44,752 bases of DNA, from the NCBI GenBank assembly GCA_964654015.1, contig CAZZHQ010000013.1, forward strand, positions 1 to 44,752, in the 5' to 3' direction. The DNA comes from JAUUZT01 sp964654015. Lineage in GTDB: Bacteria > Chloroflexota > Dehalococcoidia > GIF9 > AB-539-J10. A program made the translations under genes and the position numbers. Below the pieces are notes generated by a model. That model was given only the letters and a program-made list of their open reading frames with translations, had not been told where the DNA came from and made no database searches. The first letter of the stretch is position 1. Every line of letters begins with the position of its first letter. Positions 34,519 through 42,917 of this stretch are shown one piece after another.

Positions 34519-35655
34519 ATGGCTGAGATGACTCGATACGAAAGGATAATGACAGCAAGCCAAAAGAAGCGTGCAGACAGGTTGCCGTTCTTTCATTACT
34601 GGCGGCATAGCCAGATAGGCTGGGCGGAACGGGAATGTCGAAACAGGGGCATGGGTATGTGCTGGGTAAGACCTCCCTACATCCAGAAAATGCATGGCGT
34701 TGAAATGACCGAGAAACAGGTGGTTTCATCCGGAACAAATGTGCTCCGTCGAACCTACACTACTCCAGTAGGCAGTATCTGGTGTGATGAGAAGAGAGGC
34801 AGTGGTACTGAGCAATGGCATGCACTACGAAGCTGGAATGACATTGCTCCATGGCAAACCCAACGGCTTATTAAGACACCAGAGGACTATAAGGTGCTCA
34901 AGTATATGGTGGATAATACAGAATACATAGCTGATTACTATCCCATTGAACAAGCTATGGACTGGCTGGGTGATGACGGCGTTGTCATTGATGCCTTACC
35001 GCACTCACCAATGCAGATGTTGATGATTGACTGGATAGGCAGCGAAGGAGGTCGATTTTTTATTCACCACGCAAAATACCCCGACCTTGTTGAAGAGCTA
35101 TACGAGGCTACCTCTAAAAATAGACAGGCAATGTATGAGATTGCCGCGAAATCACCAGCACCCGTTACAGCTTGCGGAGATAACATAGATGGTGTGCTGG
35201 TTAACCCCAGGTTGTTTGAGAAATATTTCATGCCTGAATATGAAAAAGAAGCAAAAGTTCTTCATGAACATGGCAAATTAATGTTTGTTCACATGGATGG
35301 CAGGGTAAATAATATCAAGCACCTGATAGCAAAGACACCAATAGATATAATAGAGGCCTTCCATGCACCACCCATGGGCGATTTGCCACTAGGCGAAGCT
35401 CTTTCCCTCTGGAAGGATAAGGTTATCTGGACAGGCTATCCGGGCTCCGTCTATACTCTTGGCCCCAAAGCAGTAAAGAAACATGCCCTTAGTCTATTGA
35501 GAGATGCCATTCCTGGTGACAGGCTGGTTTTCCAGGTTTCCACGGAGAATATAGTTTCCAACGAGAATATGCTGATGCTTACTTCAGTGCTGGAGAACGC
35601 CACTCTTCCACTGACGACTGAGAAAATCGACGAGATCGAACGATCGCTGGGCTAA
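34519..35655 (+). CDS. Divergent UroD-superfamily methyltransferase, 378 aa
   Basis: The most divergent of the five UroD-type proteins: TRYERIMTASQKKRADRLPFFHYWRH at the start, RRTYTTPVGSIW, GVVIDALPHSPMQMLMIDWIG and ACGDNIDGVLVNPRLFEKYFMPEYE. H258-x-D260 in FVHMDGRVNNIKHL has Asp in place of the MtaA/MtbA zinc Cys; near the end VSTENIVSNENML replaces PGCG. ATG 34519 is chosen over an upstream start inside the corrinoid gene because GGAGG lies eight bases before it. It is co-transcribed with the corrinoid protein and ends before a strong terminator. Its extra aromatic residues near the N terminus may reflect a different substrate (inference). Confidence 0.78.
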   Translation: MAEMTRYERIMTASQKKRADRLPFFHYWRHSQIGWAERECRNRGMGMCWVRPPYIQKMHGVEMTEKQVVSSGTNVLRRTYTTPVGSIWCDEKRGSGTEQWHALRSWNDIAPWQTQRLIKTPEDYKVLKYMVDNTEYIADYYPIEQAMDWLGDDGVVIDALPHSPMQMLMIDWIGSEGGRFFIHHAKYPDLVEELYEATSKNRQAMYEIAAKSPAPVTACGDNIDGVLVNPRLFEKYFMPEYEKEAKVLHEHGKLMFVHMDGRVNNIKHLIAKTPIDIIEAFHAPPMGDLPLGEALSLWKDKVIWTGYPGSVYTLGPKAVKKHALSLLRDAIPGDRLVFQVSTENIVSNENMLMLTSVLENATLPLTTEKIDEIERSLG

Positions 35656-35677
35656 TAATTAATTGCATCTAAAATCT

Positions 35678-35712
35678 AAGGGGGGAGATGCCAAAAGCAC
35701 CTCTCCCCTTTT
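35678..35712 (+). terminator. Rho-independent terminator of the plus-strand methyltransferase operon
   Basis: AAGGGGGGAG...TGC pairs with GCA...CTCTCCCCTT around a CAAAA loop, with one internal mismatch, and ends in TTTT. It starts 22 bases after the UroD-family stop codon. Confidence 0.85.
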
Positions 35713-35839
35713 GTCCAATGAATAACCCAACACACCGTACACACCTCTTAGTCTACCTTCGTTTACGCTCCACTCCCTTTCTCATGGTATCAGGCATCTT
35801 GGATGAATGTTAACAGTATTCCTTTAGAGTTAACTGTGG

Positions 35840-37003
35840 TCACTCATCTTGCCTGGCAAAATTCCTGAATATTCGGGCAAGCTTCTCGGCCATGGCTAAA
35901 TCGCTGAACTCTTCCTCTACTCTTTTCCTGCCTTGCTGACCCAATTTCCTTGCCAACTGGTCATTGGTTAATAAAGTTATTAGAGTTTGCGCAATCTCAT
36001 CTACATTCAAAGGGTCAACCAGTATTCCACTAACACCATCCCGCACCGCATCACTTATTCCACCGGATTTCCCTCCAATAACAGGTTTGGAACAGGCGTT
36101 AGCTTCAAGATAAACAATACCAAACCCCTCGATATCACCAGCTATCTCCCTGCTTGGCATGATGAATACATCGCAGGCATTGTAATACTGAAGCAGTTCC
36201 TTATCCGAAACCCTGCCGGTGAATACGACATGTTCGCCCAAATCCAGCTCCTCTACCAGTTTCATAAGACTTTGCCTTTGCTCTCCGTCACCCACTATCA
36301 GATAAACAGTGTTGGGAACTTCTTCTAAAACTTTAGGGAGGCATTTAAGCACCATGTCATGCCCTTTTCTTTCTACCAAATTGCCTACTGTAAGAATCAC
36401 CCTCCTGCCAGCTAGCTTATGCTTGTTAACGATCTCCTGACATTCGCTACATGAACTAAACTTCTTAACATCAATCCCATGTGACACAACATGTATTAGA
36501 GAATCAGGGATACCCAATCCAAGCAGCCCCTCTTTTTGTCGTCTTGCCTGGACGAAATATCCAGAAGAGCCTCCTAAAGCAAAGCGGACCATATTCCCCA
36601 TGATACTGTTCAGGTTGCTTATTTCCGTTCCATGGATAGTTAAAAAATATGGGATATCTAAAAGCTTTGATATAGTTCTCGCAGCAATTCCCGCCTCGTA
36701 GTATGTACAGTAGATGATATCTACCCTCCTCAATATGCATATCCATAAAGTGTACAGGGACATAGCAGCAATCCTCACTACCTGCCCGATAAGAAATCTC
36801 ATTTTGAATATTGGCCTCAGCCAACCTGTGCTGAACAGTTTAAAACCATGTTGTTTCACTGATGCAGAATCCATCATGGGAGCAGCGGTTAGAACAATAA
36901 CTTCTTCTCTACACCGAACCAGATTTCTGGCAACCTCAAATGAGTAAGCCGATATCCCACCTATAATAGGAGGAAACTGTGGAGCTATGATTAAAATTCG
37001 CAA
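35840..37003 (-). CDS. GT4-family glycosyltransferase, 387 aa
   Basis: Retaining GT-B glycosyltransferase, probably using a nucleotide sugar to extend a surface glycan. N-terminal IIAPQFPPIIGGISAYSFEVARNLV is the classic GT4 acceptor domain start; LTIHGTEI and VSHGIDVKKF mark the middle; TVGNLVERKGHDMVLKCLP and IVGDGEQRQSLMKL begin the donor domain; and the EX7E motif appears in GDIEGFGIVYLEANAC. Length is normal. It starts four bases after the stop of the GT-C-like membrane protein gene, so they are co-transcribed. Confidence 0.9.
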   Translation of the reverse strand: MRILIIAPQFPPIIGGISAYSFEVARNLVRCREEVIVLTAAPMMDSASVKQHGFKLFSTGWLRPIFKMRFLIGQVVRIAAMSLYTLWICILRRVDIIYCTYYEAGIAARTISKLLDIPYFLTIHGTEISNLNSIMGNMVRFALGGSSGYFVQARRQKEGLLGLGIPDSLIHVVSHGIDVKKFSSCSECQEIVNKHKLAGRRVILTVGNLVERKGHDMVLKCLPKVLEEVPNTVYLIVGDGEQRQSLMKLVEELDLGEHVVFTGRVSDKELLQYYNACDVFIMPSREIAGDIEGFGIVYLEANACSKPVIGGKSGGISDAVRDGVSGILVDPLNVDEIAQTLITLLTNDQLARKLGQQGRKRVEEEFSDLAMAEKLARIFRNFARQDE

Positions 37004-37007
37004 TACT

Positions 37008-38852
37008 CTATCTCTCCAGGTATCCTTTTACGTCAAGGTTATCGTATATCGCATTGTAATTGTAGCTAATGAAGCCATTTAACAGACGGATAGTTTGCTT
37101 CTTACTTGCTCCACTAATAAACTGATGCGTATATACGTATTCCCTTATGACAACCACACCTTCACTTCTTACATCCAGTTGAAAGGGAACGGCTTCTTGC
37201 CCAACTACAGATTGAAAAGGCAATTTACGATATTCTTGATCTGTAGTAATTTTACCATCATGTGCGCTTGATATTAGGTCAACGGCAGCCATTTCACGTT
37301 CAGTGAAGGCATATCGGTCCGGATTTTGCATGTATTCTTCACCATAAAAAGGCGAGCGAGTGTTAATACCGGTGGAATTAACCATAAACATAGAAAATAT
37401 GAAAATAGTCAACATTATAAATGATGCTCTAACCACTGTACCTTTAAATATACGCGATAGTCCCAGGATGCCTCCAGCAACGACTACTGCCCCTAGAACA
37501 GCTATGAACACCAGCCACCTGCCTGGTAACATTGATTCAATATTGAAGAGAGGAAAACCAAAACACACTACCGATAACCCCAAAGTACCTGCAATGACAG
37601 CTACTTTTCTATTATTTATTTCCTGCCGTGAAAGCCAGACCAGAGAACCAATGACCACAAATGCAATAAACAACCACAGACTTACACGGTTCAAAAACAC
37701 CAGTGGCATAGCAGTAGTCACTTCAGCCGACTCAAAGGCAGTACCAACAAATACAGTATCAGTTTGTAGAGCATTAACCAATGTTCTAAACAAGGTGTGA
37801 AAAAAGGAACTTGAAGGAGAACGGAAACTATAAAACCAGCGTGACAGTAGAATAACCCAGAACAACACCACAAATCTGCCCCCCGTGTACATCTTATATA
37901 TGCGAGTTCCATGCAATCCTATATATGCCTCACTGGCTATAGCAAACAGAGCGATGGCTATGGCGGTGGCGAATGCCGCAATTGTGTGTGTCAAGACCAG
38001 AACAAGTGACATTAGTAATAGCAATGAGATATTAGAGACAGTGAAGCTGGCTTTAAATATCAACCACAGCACCATAGAAAAGATAGCTGCTCCCAATGCC
38101 ATCGGAATAAGCCATGCTCCCCAACCTATGTGGAACCTTGTAAAGCAAATAACCAACGCAGCCAGTAAGCCAGTCTTCGTATCTACCAACCGCTGCCCTA
38201 ACAGGAAAGCAAATAATATGTTAATGATATAAAACAAGCCCACAGAGAAAAATAGACTATCTTTGGGACCCAGAGAGGTTATCAATCTCGTCGCCATAAT
38301 CTCCAGGTGCATTATAGGAAAATCGACATAATCAGACCATATATTCATAAAAGGAATATGTCGTGTCAGTTCGCCATTATCGAGCCATGTTTCAACCATA
38401 ATGCTATGCCACCAGGGGTCTACTCCATAGAAACCAGGAAGTTCATATAACAGACCATATCTAAGGCTAAACGCAAGTAGAAGAACTTTCATCAGAATGG
38501 GCCAGGACATTGTCTTCTCTCTGACACACATTATCTCCACCGCTACAATAGCCACCGAAATGGAAGTTAACAAAAAATATATTGGTGGTCTATACATAGC
38601 GGAACGCATCAGGTAAATGCTGGTGGTGAAAGCGCAGAAGAAAATAATGTTGAGGAGGATGATAAACGATTTATTCGCTGCAGGCGAAGGATTTGACTCT
38701 CTGGCTATCCTTTTTCTGAATAGAAGGTAAATCAGGCTGGCAATGGCAACAGACAACCCGATTTCCAGCGTGGCCTGCTCTCCACTGTTATGACCCACTA
38801 AAGCAATTGTGGCCCCTAACAGGAGACCTGCTATTCCTCCCAGGATATCCAA
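37008..38852 (-). CDS. Polytopic membrane protein, GT-C glycosyltransferase-like, 614 aa
   Basis: About 12-13 hydrophobic segments from residue 1 to ~490, followed by a soluble C-terminal domain of ~120 residues. An early extracytoplasmic loop contains YGVDPWWHSIMVETWLDNG, which resembles the acidic/DPxxH loop of GT-C enzymes such as STT3-type oligosaccharyltransferases and lipid-linked sugar transferases. The C terminus has TTDQEYRKLPFQSVVG. These enzymes transfer sugars from polyprenyl carriers outside the membrane. The assignment rests on topology and this one loop; it could also be a polysaccharide polymerase. It sits in a glycan cluster, directly before a GT4 gene. Confidence 0.6.
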   Translation of the reverse strand: MDILGGIAGLLLGATIALVGHNSGEQATLEIGLSVAIASLIYLLFRKRIARESNPSPAANKSFIILLNIIFFCAFTTSIYLMRSAMYRPPIYFLLTSISVAIVAVEIMCVREKTMSWPILMKVLLLAFSLRYGLLYELPGFYGVDPWWHSIMVETWLDNGELTRHIPFMNIWSDYVDFPIMHLEIMATRLITSLGPKDSLFFSVGLFYIINILFAFLLGQRLVDTKTGLLAALVICFTRFHIGWGAWLIPMALGAAIFSMVLWLIFKASFTVSNISLLLLMSLVLVLTHTIAAFATAIAIALFAIASEAYIGLHGTRIYKMYTGGRFVVLFWVILLSRWFYSFRSPSSSFFHTLFRTLVNALQTDTVFVGTAFESAEVTTAMPLVFLNRVSLWLFIAFVVIGSLVWLSRQEINNRKVAVIAGTLGLSVVCFGFPLFNIESMLPGRWLVFIAVLGAVVVAGGILGLSRIFKGTVVRASFIMLTIFIFSMFMVNSTGINTRSPFYGEEYMQNPDRYAFTEREMAAVDLISSAHDGKITTDQEYRKLPFQSVVGQEAVPFQLDVRSEGVVVIREYVYTHQFISGASKKQTIRLLNGFISYNYNAIYDNLDVKGYLER

Positions 38853-38928
38853 TTTTACCTTAAACTGTCCTGAATAATCATAAGTTAATCTAACTAATCC
38901 TCCTGAAAGATAGATTAATTATTACTTG

Positions 38929-39042
38929 CTACGAGTTCAGTAGTAACTCGATTAGACCGGAGCGAGCTATTACCTCCTTCCAGGTGAATTGCTTTGTAAT
39001 CTCAAGACTGTTGCGGCTAATTCTTTTATAGAGCTTCCTCAT
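38929..39042 (-). pseudogene. C-terminal remnant of a GT4 glycosyltransferase (37 codons)
   Basis: On the minus strand an ATG-to-TAG frame encodes SRNSLEITKQFTWKEVIARSG near its end. The intact neighbour at 40500-41633 ends in SRNNLELAKQFTWKKVIARSG. A stop codon lies just upstream in frame and no donor domain precedes it, so this is the tail of a duplicated or deleted paralogue. The radical SAM gene lies between the two copies. Confidence 0.75.
38956..38994 (+). repeat. 39-bp direct repeat, copy 1
   Basis: Begins ACCGGAGCGAGCTATTACCT and matches 40530-40568 at 38 of 39 positions. It lies in the glycosyltransferase remnant. Confidence 0.85.
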
Positions 39043-39045
39043 CGT

Positions 39046-40500
39046 TTAAGATAGCTTAGGTAGCTTTTCTAAAAAACGTTTAATTTTTCGATAATAATAT
39101 TCCTTTAGCGCAAAGATAAGAGGGCGATAATAGAATTTTTTATGCTCCCCATCAATGAATGCCTTTAGATGATGGAGGATTATTCTAGGTCTAACGTAAA
39201 ATTCCACCATAGCGGTTTTCTGCCACTCATTTAATTCATTTTTAGAAACGTCTTCCAGTTCAATTACGGCGTTGCCCCACCGCTTAAACTCTTTCCAGTC
39301 CTTTGTTAATAGGTGCAATCCCTCTCCTCTCTTTGCCATTTGGAATAACTGTGTTCCTGGATACGGTGTACAAATATTGAAAAAGGCACGATCCAGGCTG
39401 AGTTTTCTAGCAAAATCTATTGTATCTCGTAAAGTCTTAGTGTTCTCATAAGGGAGCCCCAAAATAAAAGAGCCTCTCTTCTCAAACCCAATCTTCCCAA
39501 GTAACTTGTAAGCCTTGACATATTGCTCTAACCTTATGCCCTTGTGTGATTTATCTAAAATTTCCTGATTACCGCTCTCTACGCCTATTGAGATTTGTTT
39601 ACACCCTGCTTTTTCCATTTTCCTGAGTAGATCTTCCTCAATGGTGTCAGCTCTTGTGTAACACCGCCAAAAAAACTTCAGTTTTCTCTCAATTATAGCT
39701 TCACACAACTCAGTAACCCTTCTGGCGCTAATCATAAAAGTATCATCTATAAAAGTAACATGTTCCACGCCATAGTTATTCACACAGTCCTCAATTTCAT
39801 CAATCACAAACCTCAGGTCTCTGAATCTGACTTTACTCCCGAACATTCGGTAACAGTAAATACATCTAAATGGGCAACCTCTCATTGCTTGGATTGCTGT
39901 CATTCGCCGCATTCCTTTTCCGGGGAATGTAAGAAGGTATTTGGTTTGGTCCACCAAGTGTCTAGCTGGCACACAATTGTCATTTAGATTCGGTATGAAC
40001 GGACGGTCAGCATTATGGATAATTCTTGCCTTCTCTCTATAAGAGAGCCCTTCTACCTGAGAGAGATCTCCTTTGGGTGCTAACTGCTTTAACAGTTGGC
40101 TGGTGGTGATCTCTCCCTCCCCTCTAATCAGATAATCAATATGCGAATTTTCACGTAGAATCTGGTTGGGCAGAATAGTAGCATGAGGTCCCCCTAATAA
40201 CGTTATTATATTAAACCTCGCTTTCGCTTCCTTCAGTATTTCGCTAGCATAATCAAAGTCCACAGTTGTAGCGCCTGCGCCTATAATGTCAGCTTTGGAA
40301 ACTTCAATCCGTTTCAAAACTTCATTTGGAGTTAAATCATCTGCCTCACCATCAATAATTGCCACCTGATGCCCGTCTCTCTCTAGTGCAGCAGCAACAT
40401 ATAATAAGCCTATGGGAGGAGAAACTTCCTTATACCTAGTTTTGCTAGTAATCAATTGATAAAGCGGGGAATATGCTGGCCTTATTAGAAGAACCCTCAT
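39046..40500 (-). CDS. B12-binding-domain radical SAM enzyme, 484 aa
   Basis: Residues 1-~140 form a B12-binding-like Rossmann domain (RVLLIRPAYSPLY, PPIGLLYVAAALERDGH, GGPHATILP), followed by the radical SAM core with C209-x3-C213-x2-C216 in RGCPFRCIYC, then HVTFIDDTFMIS, GCKQISIGVESGNQEILD and FILGLPYEN. Related proteins include methyltransferases and cyclases; the N-terminal domain lacks the DxHxxG motif. The context suggests modification of a glycan or its lipid carrier. ATG 40500 fits AAGGAG better (seven bases) than ATG 40503; its first base overlaps the stop of the upstream glycosyltransferase. The gene is flanked by a 39-bp direct repeat. Confidence 0.88.
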   Translation of the reverse strand: MRVLLIRPAYSPLYQLITSKTRYKEVSPPIGLLYVAAALERDGHQVAIIDGEADDLTPNEVLKRIEVSKADIIGAGATTVDFDYASEILKEAKARFNIITLLGGPHATILPNQILRENSHIDYLIRGEGEITTSQLLKQLAPKGDLSQVEGLSYREKARIIHNADRPFIPNLNDNCVPARHLVDQTKYLLTFPGKGMRRMTAIQAMRGCPFRCIYCYRMFGSKVRFRDLRFVIDEIEDCVNNYGVEHVTFIDDTFMISARRVTELCEAIIERKLKFFWRCYTRADTIEEDLLRKMEKAGCKQISIGVESGNQEILDKSHKGIRLEQYVKAYKLLGKIGFEKRGSFILGLPYENTKTLRDTIDFARKLSLDRAFFNICTPYPGTQLFQMAKRGEGLHLLTKDWKEFKRWGNAVIELEDVSKNELNEWQKTAMVEFYVRPRIILHHLKAFIDGEHKKFYYRPLIFALKEYYYRKIKRFLEKLPKLS

Positions 40501-41633
40501 CATGCAACTCCTTGTAAAATATTATTAATACCGGAGCGAGCTATTACCTTCTTCCAGGTGAATTGCTTGGCTAGTTCCAAATTATTACGACTCATTTTTT
40601 TGCGTAATTCATCATTATTTAGAATAGTTTTCACTTTTGCTGCCAGGTCTTTAGGGTCTCCTGCCCTGTACATCAACACGTTTTCACCATCCTTCAAAAA
40701 CTTCTCCCTGCTGTCAGCATCACTGATAACAATTGGTTTCCCAGCCGCCAGGTAGTCCAAAACCTTTTGGTATTGCCTCTTTTTAGCAATAACGTGGGTG
40801 GAGTAAGGGCAAACACATACATCAATCTTTTTCAATAATCCAATTGCATCCCTGTGCGATATGTTTCCGGTAAATATGATAGAGGTATAACTATTTTTAT
40901 ATTCCTCAAACCATTTTCCTCTTCCAATTATCACTATCTCATATTCATCACCAAAATATTTCGCGCTTTCCAGTATATCTTCGATAGTTATCCAAGCCTC
41001 CCAGTTTCCAATAAAACCCACCAGCTTTTTATCATGAGGAATAGAGTATTTAGCCAATATACTACTGTCCCCTGCAAAAGCGAATTCCTCTATATCAACC
41101 CCATTAGGTAGTAATATAGTCTTTTGTTGTACGTCAAGAGGGAAGTCCTCACGAAGTTCTTCTCTTATAGTAATTATTTGGTCTGCTAGTTTGAGCGACA
41201 GCCAATCAAAAACCCTTGTAAATCTGGCTCTAAACATTCGCCCCTCTACCATCTGTTCTTTGTACGCGTATCCATGAAAATCATAAAGTATTTCCACGCG
41301 CCAGAGCTTCAATAGAGAAAATAGCAATGCCAGACTGTAACCTCTTGCTATTATCTTTTTTAGTTTGGTATTAGCCAAAATCCGTATTACGGTTACCGAA
41401 ATCTGGAATACAAACAGAAGATTACCCACAAACCCTTCACCAATCAGAGGTTTTACAGTAATAATATTCTCGCCTGCGATACCATCACTATTCGCCCGTC
41501 TAGCAACTATCACAGTCTTTATGCCGTGCTCATTTAACGCCCTGGAAATATGCCAAGCACGTGAAGAAGATGCGGCGCTGTATCTAAATTCATCAGTGCT
41601 TATGATTACCATCATGGGGACTCTTCGCCACAT
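40500..41633 (-). CDS. GT4-like glycosyltransferase, 377 aa
   Basis: GT-B glycosyltransferase with SAASSSRAWHISRALNEHGIKTVIVARR at the start, VEILYDFHGYAYKEQMVEGRMFR in the acceptor domain, LPNGVDIEEF, VGFIGNWEAW, EIVIIGRGKWFEEYK, VCPYSTHVIAKKRQYQKVLDYLAAGKPIV and a terminal SRNNLELAKQFTWKKV. The usual EX7E pair is altered here (KVLDYLAAGKP), as in several GT4 relatives. ATG 41633 has GGGAG six bases before it. A shortened copy of its C terminus persists at 38929-39042. Confidence 0.85.
   Translation of the reverse strand: MWRRVPMMVIISTDEFRYSAASSSRAWHISRALNEHGIKTVIVARRANSDGIAGENIITVKPLIGEGFVGNLLFVFQISVTVIRILANTKLKKIIARGYSLALLFSLLKLWRVEILYDFHGYAYKEQMVEGRMFRARFTRVFDWLSLKLADQIITIREELREDFPLDVQQKTILLPNGVDIEEFAFAGDSSILAKYSIPHDKKLVGFIGNWEAWITIEDILESAKYFGDEYEIVIIGRGKWFEEYKNSYTSIIFTGNISHRDAIGLLKKIDVCVCPYSTHVIAKKRQYQKVLDYLAAGKPIVISDADSREKFLKDGENVLMYRAGDPKDLAAKVKTILNNDELRKKMSRNNLELAKQFTWKKVIARSGINNILQGVA
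40530..40568 (+). repeat. 39-bp direct repeat, copy 2
   Basis: Second copy of the repeat at 38956-38994, one mismatch, inside the 3' end of the intact glycosyltransferase gene. The copies are 1574 bp apart and bracket the radical SAM gene. Confidence 0.85.
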
Positions 41634-41664
41634 ACTCTACTCCCATCAATTCTTGTCTCAACAA

Positions 41665-42789
41665 TCAAGGAAATCTTAATTTCTTAACAATACTACCTCG
41701 CCTGCTTATTATTTGAACCAACCAGTTATTCGTAGAATAATCTCTAAATGATTTATTCTGAAGAGACATTATTTCCTCAAAATATTTCTCACTAAGGCCA
41801 AGTTTTTCTAATACGTACTCCCTGTCCTTCATCATCATTTCCTCGGATGGATAAGGGTTACGCTTCAGTTCCTCCAACGCCTCCTCCCTTGTAATTTGCC
41901 CCGAACAAATTAGGGTAGACAAATGAGCCCTTCTTTTATCAATACCAAATTTCACTGGCAAGATATAGGCTTGAAGAAAACGCGTGTATATAGATTCATA
42001 GTGTTTTCCACCGTAGTATTGCCAGCCAAGCTCCTTTTCTAGAAGCTCTATAACATCATTTTTGACATATGTCATAAAATTCAAGATGTTTATATATTTT
42101 ATTCTCTTCACAAAGATGTAGTAAAGCAGCTCCAAAAGGTTATAGTGTGGAAAACTTACTAATTTCGCTTTTCCGAATTTCCTATTCAGACTCTTGATAT
42201 ATCTCCAATCCCTATGAGTGTAACCCCACGCATCAGGCAATATCGCCTCAGTACTAACATTGCCACCACCCATAATAAATTGTATTCCTTCCTTAGCGGC
42301 AACCTTGTAAAGAATAGCTGAAATCGCATGGTCTGTGGGTATTTCCGCATCAGAGACAGATGCCCTCAGAAAAGACAATTGCGAATCCTTGAATTCTTCC
42401 CAATTTACTGTATATATAAAAAAATCTATACCTAGACCTTTAAGCATTTTATTCATATTATCCGTTGCTAATTCCGAATCCCATCCATTATCTAGATGAA
42501 CTGCTAATGGTCTTAAGCCCATCTTTTTCAGCATATACGCAACATATGTACTATCTACTCCTCCACTAATCCCTAGAATACAATCATATTTCTTATTCTT
42601 ATCCTTAGTTTTAATTTCATCTATCAATAAGTTCAACTTTCTTTGCCCTGCTTCGTCACAAATAAGACGTTCCTTTGCCATCTCATTGTATTTACTGCAG
42701 TGATTGCATATTCCATTCGGGTCAAATTGAATATCTGGATCTGTTGAATCCATAACACACTTTTCACAAATTCTGTAATTATCTGTCAC
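41665..42789 (-). CDS. N-acetyl sugar amidotransferase (WbpG/PseA-like), 374 aa
   Basis: ATP-pyrophosphatase enzyme that uses ammonia, from a glutaminase partner, to amidate a sugar nucleotide or glycan residue. N-terminal zinc-type cysteines C8, C11 and C28, C31 (CEKCVMDSTDPDI, GICNHCSKY) are followed by the PP-loop SGGVDS at 75-80, LAVHLDNGWDSE, CDCILG-type strand DCILGISGG and MGGGNVSTEAILPDAWGY. This combination is typical of the N-acetyl sugar amidotransferase family. The partner HisH/HisF-like glutaminase subunits are not in the window. It supports a surface glycan containing an amidated or acetamidino sugar. Confidence 0.88.
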   Translation of the reverse strand: MTDNYRICEKCVMDSTDPDIQFDPNGICNHCSKYNEMAKERLICDEAGQRKLNLLIDEIKTKDKNKKYDCILGISGGVDSTYVAYMLKKMGLRPLAVHLDNGWDSELATDNMNKMLKGLGIDFFIYTVNWEEFKDSQLSFLRASVSDAEIPTDHAISAILYKVAAKEGIQFIMGGGNVSTEAILPDAWGYTHRDWRYIKSLNRKFGKAKLVSFPHYNLLELLYYIFVKRIKYINILNFMTYVKNDVIELLEKELGWQYYGGKHYESIYTRFLQAYILPVKFGIDKRRAHLSTLICSGQITREEALEELKRNPYPSEEMMMKDREYVLEKLGLSEKYFEEIMSLQNKSFRDYSTNNWLVQIISRRGSIVKKLRFP

Positions 42790-42917
42790 ATGCGTCTACT
42801 CAATTAAGTTGCCTCTTCATTTCTAAGGTTGTTGTTAATTAGTTCAGGTGACTTCCCCTATCTACCTTTAGGAAGCATATCCTCGCCTTTTATCATTCCC
42901 ATGTACCCCTGTATTTA

